From Bacilli bacterium (GTDB taxonomy: Bacteria > Bacillota_I > Bacilli_A > ML615J-28 > CAG-698), in contig JALOBF010000105.1 in the NCBI GenBank assembly GCA_023228385.1, positions 1 to 5,367 on the forward strand: DNA of 5,367 nt, written 5' to 3'. Shown here one piece after another: positions 1 to 5,367 of this stretch. Every line of letters begins with the position of its first letter. Within the stretch, counting starts at the first letter, position 1. The notes beneath the pieces were generated by a model that worked only from the letters and a program-made list of their open reading frames with translations, was not told the DNA's origin and made no database searches. A program made the translations under genes and the position numbers.

Positions 1-522
1 CGGCAAATCAACAATTCCTGAAATTGCCGGAATGCCGCTAACAATCGCCAGATATTTTCTTTCAAGCGGTATCGACGAAAGTAAATGATGCGTATGTCCT
101 TCTTTTGCCACCAGCATCAGTCCGGATGTGGCATAATCAAGCCGATTAACAATATGAATATTGCAGTGAAGTCCGACGGAATTATAATAATTCTTGATTC
201 GAGCAACAAGATTGTCCGAACTATGTTTTTTTGAAGGTTGAACCGATAAATCGGCCGGTTTTGAAATAACCAATAACCACTCATCTTGATAAATAATATT
301 AAGAGGATAAGGCGATAGAGGCATATTTTCGTTAACTTCTTCCCGATATTCAAGAATCAAATAATCTCCCGGGTATAACATCGTGTAAAAATATGCCTTC
401 GCCCCATTTACTGTTATCAAACCATGAGCTTTTATTTTTCGTCCCATCCGACGGGATATTCCCTGCGATTTTAAAAAATCGCCTAAAACTATTTGTTTGC
501 TTATTTTATAATCAAAACGCAT
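1..522 (-). CDS. RluA-family pseudouridine synthase, N-terminal part (runs off left edge)
   Basis: This enzyme should isomerise specific uridines to pseudouridine in rRNA or tRNA in the cytoplasm. The reading frame starts at ATG 522-520 and stays open to base 1, giving 174 residues of a family usually near 300. Residues about 9-60 resemble an S4 RNA-binding domain (SRRMGRKIKAHGLITVNG at 23-40). The catalytic domain follows, with KPADLSVQPS at 88-97 and the signature VNRLDYATSGLMLVAK at 125-140, in which Asp129 is the expected nucleophile. RKYLAIVSG at 155-163 is the next conserved block. An in-frame TAA (525-523) sits directly before the ATG, so no earlier start is possible. The gene begins 8 nt after the EF-G-like gene stops, with no Shine-Dalgarno in the gap, which suggests translation coupled to that gene. 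The target uridine (RluD-, RluC- or YjbO/YlyB-like) cannot be decided from this part. The family call is firm. Confidence 0.92.
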   Translation of the reverse strand, partial: MRFDYKISKQIVLGDFLKSQGISRRMGRKIKAHGLITVNGAKAYFYTMLYPGDYLILEYREEVNENMPLSPYPLNIIYQDEWLLVISKPADLSVQPSKKHSSDNLVARIKNYYNSVGLHCNIHIVNRLDYATSGLMLVAKEGHTHHLLSSIPLERKYLAIVSGIPAISGIVDLP

Positions 523-530
523 TTAAATAT

Positions 531-2579
531 TTATTGCTTTTTATATTCTTCAATAATTTTGTTAATCAACATTTCCGGAACCTCTTCATAACGGAGGAAT
601 ATTCTTGTGAATCGTCCGCTGGCCTGGGTCATCGCTTTTAGATCTACCGCATATTTAGTAATTTCGGACTCGGGAACTTCAGCAATGATTTCCTGAAATC
701 CATGTTTTTGTTCCATGCCTAAAACCCGGCCGCGACGTTTTGGCAAATCACCCATGATATCACCGACAAATTCATCTTTTACCATAACGTTAAGTTGAAT
801 AATCGGTTCCAAAATAGTCGGTCGAAGTTTTTCTAATGCATTTTTAAATGCCAATGAAGCAGCTAATTTAAATGAAATTTCATTGGAGTCAACCGGATGG
901 TAAGAACCATCATATAAAACCGCTTTAATTCCGATTACCGGAAAACCGGCTAAAGGACCGCGTTCAAATGTCTCAATTAGTCCTTTTTCGACTGCGGGAA
1001 AATAGTTTTTAGGGACAGCTCCACCAACAACGACTTCTTCAAAAACAAAATCTTCCGAACAAGGCTCAAAACGAATAAAAACTTCTCCAAACTGTCCGGC
1101 CCCACCGGTTTGTTTCTTATGGCGCCCATGACCTTCTCCTTTGGCACGAATCGTTTCCCGATAAACAATTTTTTGATCAAAAAATTCAACTTCAACTTTA
1201 AACATATTACGTATTTTTTCAATAATATAACCGATATGGGTTAACCCTTGACCGCCAATTAATAATTGAGCCGTTTCCGGATTTCTAACTATTTCAAAAG
1301 TTGTATCTTCCAGATTTAATCGCTGTAATGAACTTGATATTTTATCTTCATCCTGCTTTTTTTTCGGTTGAATGGCCACATAAATAATCGGTGAAGGATG
1401 TTCGGTTTTAGGATAAACAATTGGGCTTTTTTTATCACAAAAAGTAATTCCGGTGGCAAATTCATTAACTTTTGCTACACAGGCAATATCACCGGCTAAG
1501 ACAACATCGGCCGAAATTTGGTTTTTGCCGCGCAAGAAAAATAATTGCGGCATTTTTGAAGTTTCACCGATTTCCGGGATATATACTTCTTGGCCGGTTT
1601 TTAATGACCCGGAATAAAGTTTGAAAAAAGAAATCGTACCGACAAACGGGTCAATATTAGTTTTGAATATCATGGCGGAAAGCGGTTCTTCATGACTGAT
1701 TTTGCGTGAAATTTCTTCTTTAGTCTTAGGATCAATCCCTTGTTTTAGACCGCCCACACTCGGATATGGTAAATATGTAATAATAGAATCGAGCAAAGGA
1801 ACAATTCCTTCGTCTTGAAGCGCAGAACCGCATATTACCGGAAAAATATCACCGTCAGTAACGGCGTTAGCTAAACCCATACGTATTTCCTCTGAGGTTA
1901 ACTCTTCACCGCTGAAAAATTTTTCTAACAATTCCTCACTTGTTTCCGCAACGTTTTCCAAAAGACCATTATACATTTCTTCCGCTTGGCTCTTAAAATC
2001 AGCTCCAATGGCACCAACGGTGCCGTTTTGATATGAATTTTTATTAATAATATCAATGTAGCCGACAAATACTTCATTTGAAAAAATCGGTAAAGTGAAT
2101 TCTTTAATATGTGAATCTAATCTTTCTTTTAATGAATTGATTACATTTTGATATTTTATATTTTCTTTATCCATTTTATTAATAAATATAATGGTTGGCA
2201 GTTGCCGTTTACGTAATTCTTCCCATGCTCTTTCGGTACCAACTTCAACGCCTTTGGTTGCATCGATTAAAAGTAAAGCGGCGTCGGCAACGGCCAAGGC
2301 ATTTTCCATTTCTCCAATTAATTCCTCGGAACCGGGTGTATCCAGAAAATTAATTTTGCAATTGGCCCATTCGATCGGAAGCAAAGATGCAGTTAATGTA
2401 GTTAATCGATTTTGTTCTTCTATAGAATAATCACCGACTGTGTTTTTCTTTTCAATTTCTCCTTTTTTTTCTATCGCTTTGGCCACATAAAGAACAGATT
2501 CACCCAGAGTGGTTTTACCACTACCTAAATGCCCTAAGATGGCCACATTTCTAATTTCGTTTGTTTTATACTCCTTCAT
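531..2579 (-). CDS. Elongation factor G-like GTPase (EF-G2 type paralogue)
   Basis: This is a complete 682-residue translation factor with the five-domain EF-G layout; EF-G drives tRNA-mRNA translocation on the ribosome. The G domain shows G1 GHLGSGKT (16-23), G3 DTPG (80-83), G4 NKMD (134-137) and G5 CGSAL (250-254). Domain II covers about 296-390 and domain III about 395-465. Domain IV carries YRETIRAKGEGHGRHKKQ (473-490), GGAVPKNYFPAV (519-530) and the tip loop DGSYHPVDSNE (557-567). Domain V has VGDIMGDLPKRRGRVLGME (605-623) and ends near YEEVP (664-668). Departures from canonical EF-G: RGITI is RLTTL (58-62, Thr61 kept), the catalytic His of DTPGH is Ser84, and domain III GMGELH is GQGLTH (443-448). 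GEGHGRHKKQTGG resembles the EF-G2 branch, so I take it as a paralogue beside a canonical fusA elsewhere. The start is fixed by AAGGAGGT 5 nt upstream of the ATG. It has its own promoter and leads the RluA gene. Whether it hydrolyses GTP is open. Confidence 0.93.
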   Translation of the reverse strand: MKEYKTNEIRNVAILGHLGSGKTTLGESVLYVAKAIEKKGEIEKKNTVGDYSIEEQNRLTTLTASLLPIEWANCKINFLDTPGSEELIGEMENALAVADAALLLIDATKGVEVGTERAWEELRKRQLPTIIFINKMDKENIKYQNVINSLKERLDSHIKEFTLPIFSNEVFVGYIDIINKNSYQNGTVGAIGADFKSQAEEMYNGLLENVAETSEELLEKFFSGEELTSEEIRMGLANAVTDGDIFPVICGSALQDEGIVPLLDSIITYLPYPSVGGLKQGIDPKTKEEISRKISHEEPLSAMIFKTNIDPFVGTISFFKLYSGSLKTGQEVYIPEIGETSKMPQLFFLRGKNQISADVVLAGDIACVAKVNEFATGITFCDKKSPIVYPKTEHPSPIIYVAIQPKKKQDEDKISSSLQRLNLEDTTFEIVRNPETAQLLIGGQGLTHIGYIIEKIRNMFKVEVEFFDQKIVYRETIRAKGEGHGRHKKQTGGAGQFGEVFIRFEPCSEDFVFEEVVVGGAVPKNYFPAVEKGLIETFERGPLAGFPVIGIKAVLYDGSYHPVDSNEISFKLAASLAFKNALEKLRPTILEPIIQLNVMVKDEFVGDIMGDLPKRRGRVLGMEQKHGFQEIIAEVPESEITKYAVDLKAMTQASGRFTRIFLRYEEVPEMLINKIIEEYKKQ

Positions 2580-2583
2580 ATTT

Positions 2584-2591
2584 ACCTCCTT
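2584..2591 (-). promoter_or_regulatory. Strong Shine-Dalgarno of the EF-G-like gene
   Basis: The minus strand reads AAGGAGGT here, followed by AAAT and the ATG at 2579. This is a full match to the anti-Shine-Dalgarno core at good spacing. It fixes the start of the EF-G-like gene and suggests efficient translation. It overlaps the palindrome TCCTTAAGGA (2587-2596). Confidence 0.85.
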
Positions 2592-2618
2592 AAGGAATCA
2601 TGATTTACACTAATATAT

Positions 2619-2646
2619 ATTATACTACACAAACTTACATTTTCAA
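2619..2646 (-). promoter_or_regulatory. Sigma-A type promoter of the EF-G-like/RluA unit
   Basis: On the minus strand, TTGAAA (2646-2641) is a -35 box with 4 of 6 consensus bases in the family's usual order (TTGAcA), and TATAAT (2624-2619) is a perfect -10 box, separated by 16 nt. Transcription would begin near 2612, leaving a leader of about 33 nt before the ATG at 2579. No strong terminator separates it from the upstream membrane-protein gene, so some readthrough into this unit is also possible. The assignment is by motif only. Confidence 0.72.
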
Positions 2647-2662
2647 AAGGTTTTTTCATTTT

Positions 2663-3340
2663 TCAAATATGAAATCTTTTTTTCAGTTCTTCTTTGATGT
2701 GACCGCCGGCAAAAATAAACATACCAATTATCGTTGAAAAAGAAAGAGAAGCGGCCGAAAGAGACGGCCATAAGGTTGAAACAATTTTAAATAACCATAA
2801 AATAAATGGAATAAAACCAAAAATAATTGCCGCAAACAAAGCCGATACATAATCTTGAAACTTAACAGTATTTCCTACTAAAAGAATAATAATAGAAAGC
2901 AGTGAAGCCATTGATAGAAAAGGAATCACAAAATCAAGGGACCAACGGCCATATCCGCTTAATCGATCTATCACATAAAGCAAAACCGACAATGTTAACA
3001 TTTGAATTATAAGACGACGGGGAATATTACCATTACCGCGAATCGTTGAACGAAAAAGAATCCACAGATATATTAAACTGGCTACAATAATTAAAGACCA
3101 AAAATTACGGTTTTCACGGTAATTAATAATATTAATTGAAACAGAAACAAAAACGGTAACAATTGATAAAAAAGCAAGAATACGAAAAAAAATATTATAA
3201 CGGACGGTTTTACTCCGGTATTTTGGATACAATGTTAACTGAGTCGATTGCGCTTCGAGATTACGAAGTAAAGTAAAGCACAAAGGACAAGTTTTTCGTT
3301 CCGTATTAACTAAAACCTTGCATTCTGTACATTTTTTCAT
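2663..3340 (-). CDS. Zinc-ribbon polytopic membrane protein (DUF6320-like)
   Basis: This is a membrane protein of 225 residues with no established function. The N-terminus has two CxxC knuckles, CTEC (Cys4, Cys7) and CPLC (Cys18, Cys21), ten residues apart, which is a small zinc-ribbon pattern. About six hydrophobic segments follow, near residues 50-70, 80-97, 110-125, 134-155, 163-185 and 194-211, and the chain ends in a basic tail (KEELKKRFHI). By memory it resembles the DUF6320 family, whose members I recall beside acyltransferase genes; I could not verify this. Start choice: an ATG at 3346 would overlap the upstream stop as ATGA, but GGAGGT (3352-3347) touches that ATG directly. The second ATG, at 3340, lies 6 nt from GGAGGT and is the better start. 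Using 3346 adds only Met-Ile. The upstream TGA (3345-3343) is 2 nt from the chosen start, so the two genes are translationally coupled. The pairing suggests a membrane partner for the acyltransferase. Confidence 0.85.
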   Translation of the reverse strand: MKKCTECKVLVNTERKTCPLCFTLLRNLEAQSTQLTLYPKYRSKTVRYNIFFRILAFLSIVTVFVSVSINIINYRENRNFWSLIIVASLIYLWILFRSTIRGNGNIPRRLIIQMLTLSVLLYVIDRLSGYGRWSLDFVIPFLSMASLLSIIILLVGNTVKFQDYVSALFAAIIFGFIPFILWLFKIVSTLWPSLSAASLSFSTIIGMFIFAGGHIKEELKKRFHI

Positions 3341-3342
3341 AA

Positions 3343-4602
3343 TCATACCTCCAACTCATTGGTTTCTATCAAGACCGCAAGACCAAAGTCAGAAAGCAAA
3401 CGGAAAAATTCCCTTTGAATATCTCTTTCAACAATCGCACCGGAAAAGGACATAACTAATTTGTCTTCAAAACTGATTACAGCAAGATTAATCGGAGCGC
3501 GATAAGAAGCTCCATTGCAAAACTCAACTTTGTCAATATAAGGTCCCATCGCCTCGGGCAGTATTACCCGACCGATATTGGAAAACGATAAACTGTTGGC
3601 ATTGTCCCCCCACACTTTGTATCCCATCCGCAAAACAATTTCTTTTATCACCAGCGGAACCAAACGCAGTAAAAGATTTTTTTCTATTTTCACATTCTGA
3701 AAAATACGAGCTTGCATTTTATCTTTTTGCAGTTCTTCAGCCATATCAGTCTTAACAATATTAATAATTTCATCAAATGATAATTTCTTTTCCAAATCAA
3801 CCGCAGTTCGTATATACAGTGAAAAATTCCTTAAGGTGCGCGAAGGAAATATGCGGCGCAAATCAACGGGAATAAATAACTTAAAAGGTTTGTGTTTGTT
3901 TTCAAGTAAATTTAATGATTGACCGGCACTATAAATAATACAAGCGGCAAGAAATTCAGTAATTGTCGCGTTATAACGGTGAGCCACTTCTTTTAAAGCT
4001 TTAACACTGACCGTACCCGTAATAAGCGCAAGCCAATTTTCCTGATATAATGTTCCGCGCCATTGGAGCGCCTTACGTTCATATCTTTTGCTTTTAAATC
4101 TTTTATCATAATTTTTTAAAAAACTGTCTTGATATTCTTCATTAATATTTTCAATATCAGTTAATATTAAATTTTCACTGTCGATATTATAACCTTTCAT
4201 AACAAGATAATTATATACAAGAGCCTTTAAAAACTCCAGCGCTCCGGCCCCATCGGTTAAACTATGAAAAACCTCAATGGCGATACGGTTATGAAAATAA
4301 CTTACTTTAAACAAATAACCATTGTTTTCTTTAAAACTAAACTTATTACATATATACGGACTTTCCTCATATATTAGTGGTTGTTCCGAATTCGGCTCAA
4401 AATAATACCAAAATATACCTTTTTTTAATTTCACTTTCATTGATGGAAAACGATTAATTGTATAGGATAATGCTTTATACAATATCTCGGAGGAAACTTC
4501 TTCCTTTAAATTAAAAGATAGACGGAAAAGATTACTTCTTCTTTTACTTGTAACCGAAGGAAATACTTTTGCAGCGTTATCTAACTTATACCACTTTTTC
4601 AT
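3343..4602 (-). CDS. Condensation/alcohol-acetyltransferase-fold acyltransferase
   Basis: This is a 419-residue soluble protein of the CoA-dependent acyltransferase superfamily (condensation domains, alcohol acetyltransferases, wax-ester and PapA-type enzymes). These enzymes move an acyl group from a thioester to a hydroxyl or amine. The hallmark is the HxxxDG motif HSLTDG at 113-118, where His113 would be the general base and Asp117 structural. The N-terminal half has the usual opening (WYKLDNAAKVFPS, 4-16) and the strand FRLSFNL. The C-terminal half has PVDLRRIFPSRTLRNFS (245-261), which sits where this superfamily has its second active-site and channel segment, and SFSNIG (339-344). There is no signal peptide or obvious membrane anchor, and no carrier-protein domain. 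The start at 4602 is preceded by the modest site AAGAAGGTG, 9 nt away. It is the first gene of a coupled pair with the zinc-ribbon membrane protein. The fold is confident; donor, acceptor and product are unknown, so names such as alcohol acetyltransferase should be read as fold labels. Confidence 0.85.
   Translation of the reverse strand: MKKWYKLDNAAKVFPSVTSKRRSNLFRLSFNLKEEVSSEILYKALSYTINRFPSMKVKLKKGIFWYYFEPNSEQPLIYEESPYICNKFSFKENNGYLFKVSYFHNRIAIEVFHSLTDGAGALEFLKALVYNYLVMKGYNIDSENLILTDIENINEEYQDSFLKNYDKRFKSKRYERKALQWRGTLYQENWLALITGTVSVKALKEVAHRYNATITEFLAACIIYSAGQSLNLLENKHKPFKLFIPVDLRRIFPSRTLRNFSLYIRTAVDLEKKLSFDEIINIVKTDMAEELQKDKMQARIFQNVKIEKNLLLRLVPLVIKEIVLRMGYKVWGDNANSLSFSNIGRVILPEAMGPYIDKVEFCNGASYRAPINLAVISFEDKLVMSFSGAIVERDIQREFFRLLSDFGLAVLIETNELEV
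3347..3352 (-). promoter_or_regulatory. Ribosome binding site that decides the start of the membrane protein
   Basis: The minus strand reads GGAGGT, inside the last codons of the acyltransferase gene. It directly abuts the ATG at 3346, which is too close for initiation, and lies 6 nt from the ATG at 3340, which is near optimal. This favours the shorter protein beginning MKKCTEC. Confidence 0.7.
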
Positions 4603-4648
4603 TATCAGACACCTTCTTCAATAACATTATTCTTAATTTTTCCAAAAT

Positions 4649-4654
4649 ATTATA
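4649..4654 (-). promoter_or_regulatory. Possible -10 box for the acyltransferase pair
   Basis: TATAAT occurs on the minus strand about 47 nt before the ATG at 4602, just downstream of the intrinsic terminator of the preceding gene. That is where a promoter for the acyltransferase pair is needed. No good -35 box is found at 16-18 nt spacing (TCTTGC or TTCTTG there), and TATAAT-like strings are common in this AT-rich gap. The call is tentative. Confidence 0.35.
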
Positions 4655-4675
4655 TATTGATTCAAAATAAGCAAG

Positions 4676-4703
4676 AAAAAAATCGGCAGTTTAACTCGCC
4701 GAT
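4676..4703 (-). terminator. Intrinsic terminator after the sugar isomerase-like gene
   Basis: On the minus strand ATCGGC (4703-4698) pairs perfectly with GCCGAT (4687-4682). Inside, AGTT and AACT can extend the stem past a single unpaired G. A run of seven T residues follows immediately (4682-4676). The hairpin starts 16 nt past the TGA at 4722-4720, in the right orientation to end that transcript and insulate the acyltransferase pair. Confidence 0.85.
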
Positions 4704-4719
4704 ATTTTCTTATAATTTA

Positions 4720-5367
4720 TCAGGAACTGATATATCGGTCGATTTTTTCCAATGCTGCTTTTATTTTTCTAACAAACCCCTCTTCTTTTTCCCCGGGGCA
4801 ATCGAAACATACTGCTTCACTTGTTAACGGACCGGAATAACCGATTTCTTTAAAACTTTTTGCCAGTAGTTCCCAACTGATATTTCCGGTAAAAGGTATT
4901 AAATGCTGATCATAAAGTCCGTTATTATCATGTAAATGAACACAGATTAGTTTATTTTGATATTTTCCCCAGGGAAAACTATCAATATTGTTGGTAAAAG
5001 CATGGGCATGACCGCTGTCAAAACAAAATTTTAAGTATTCGCTTTGAAACGTCGAATAAATATAATCAAGATATTCCAGACGCCGTAAGTTCTCCAATGC
5101 AATGTTAATTTTATATTGCTCACAAACTTTTAAAACTTTTGCTAAACGATCAATACCCAGCTGGTTATACGGTGGCGGATTATCGCTGCTGGAAACATGA
5201 AAAATAACCGTCGGTATTTTCATCGTTGCCGCTGATTGGATTGCCATAATTGCTTTTTGAATATATTCTTCACCTTTAAGTCCGTGAAGCCATAATTCAT
5301 TACAATCGTCAAAGGGTAAATGAACGGTTTCAATATCCAGGGCTGCCGCTCTGACTTTTTTTACACT
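4720..5367 (-). CDS. Sugar phosphate isomerase/epimerase-like TIM-barrel protein, C-terminal part (starts beyond right edge)
   Basis: The frame is open from base 5367 to the TGA at 4722-4720, giving 215 visible residues of a family usually about 260-300. It belongs to the xylose isomerase-like/endonuclease IV-like TIM-barrel superfamily, whose sugar-acting members are metal-dependent isomerases, epimerases or dehydratases in the cytoplasm. In visible numbering, expected metal ligands are present: Glu92 in IALEN, Asp117 in FDSGH, His144 in VHLHD and Glu184 in TSEA. Other superfamily features are His57 (VIFHVSS), His120, and the HDNNGLYDQHLIPFTGNISW block (146-165), which matches the usual HDN-G--D-H---G-G-I-W pattern. 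ATG at 5247 is an internal Met, because 40 further in-frame residues upstream (including ETVHLPFDDCNELW) fit the fold. A terminator follows the gene. The exact substrate is not readable. Endonuclease IV proper seems less likely because its longer set of zinc ligands is not evident. Confidence 0.88.
   Translation of the reverse strand, partial: SVKKVRAAALDIETVHLPFDDCNELWLHGLKGEEYIQKAIMAIQSAATMKIPTVIFHVSSSDNPPPYNQLGIDRLAKVLKVCEQYKINIALENLRRLEYLDYIYSTFQSEYLKFCFDSGHAHAFTNNIDSFPWGKYQNKLICVHLHDNNGLYDQHLIPFTGNISWELLAKSFKEIGYSGPLTSEAVCFDCPGEKEEGFVRKIKAALEKIDRYISS

Noticed and set aside
117..353. Minus-strand open frame of 78 codons
   Set aside because: It lies entirely within the pseudouridine synthase gene in another frame and its translation shows no domain.
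523..530. Possible frameshift joining the EF-G-like and pseudouridine synthase frames
   Set aside because: The EF-G-like protein ends at its normal C-terminus after domain V, and the synthase has its own ATG and S4-like N-terminus, so these are two intact genes.
393..641. Plus-strand open frame of 82 codons across the EF-G-like/RluA junction
   Set aside because: It is antisense to two well-supported genes, has no ribosome binding site and its translation is low-complexity hydrophobic.
977..1222. Minus-strand open frame of 81 codons
   Set aside because: It is an out-of-frame shadow inside the conserved domain IV and V part of the EF-G-like gene.
2191..2430. Plus-strand open frame of 79 codons
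   Set aside because: It is antisense to the G domain of the EF-G-like gene, and its Ser/Ala-rich translation is typical of an antisense shadow.
2661..2683. Hairpin TTTCA-AATA-TGAAA followed by a T run on the plus strand
   Set aside because: It is a short AT-only stem and faces the strand with no gene. On the minus strand it lacks a T tract, so it is not a convincing terminator for the membrane-protein gene.
5245..5247. ATG as the start of the sugar isomerase-like gene
   Set aside because: The same frame continues upstream to the window edge without a stop and encodes residues that fit the TIM-barrel family, so this is an internal Met.

Overview
The window is AT-rich DNA from a bacterium. 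All five genes lie on the minus strand, packed tightly, with short AT-rich gaps that hold AAGGAGGT-type ribosome binding sites and a TTGAAA/TATAAT promoter. TGG encodes Trp and TGA is used as a stop by three genes, so the standard bacterial code applies and this is not a TGA=Trp mollicute. Together with the protein types (an EF-G2-like factor, a zinc-ribbon membrane protein beside a condensation-fold acyltransferase), this points to a low-GC Bacillota lineage. That placement is an inference, and genus cannot be read from the window.

In order of transcription (right to left): (1) 5367-4720 is the C-terminal part of a sugar phosphate isomerase/epimerase-type TIM-barrel protein, cut by the window edge and followed by a clear intrinsic terminator at 4676-4703. 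(2) 4602-3343 is a condensation/alcohol-acetyltransferase-fold protein, followed directly by (3) 3340-2663, a small zinc-ribbon protein with about six membrane segments. These two form a translationally coupled pair. (4) After an 83-nt gap with a near-consensus sigma-A promoter and a perfect Shine-Dalgarno comes 2579-531, a full-length EF-G paralogue. (5) Eight bases later, 522-1 is the N-terminal part of an RluA-family pseudouridine synthase, cut by the left edge.

The window therefore has three transcription units: the end of a sugar-metabolism unit, an acyltransferase plus membrane-protein pair of unknown substrate, and a ribosome-related unit (EF-G-like GTPase plus rRNA/tRNA-modifying enzyme). 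The most noteworthy points are the altered GTPase switch motifs of the EF-G paralogue (Ser84 where EF-G has its catalytic His; RLTTL where EF-G has RGITI) and the uncharacterised acyltransferase/zinc-ribbon membrane-protein pair. There is no mobile element, CRISPR array or RNA gene, and no gene-free stretch longer than about 117 bases.
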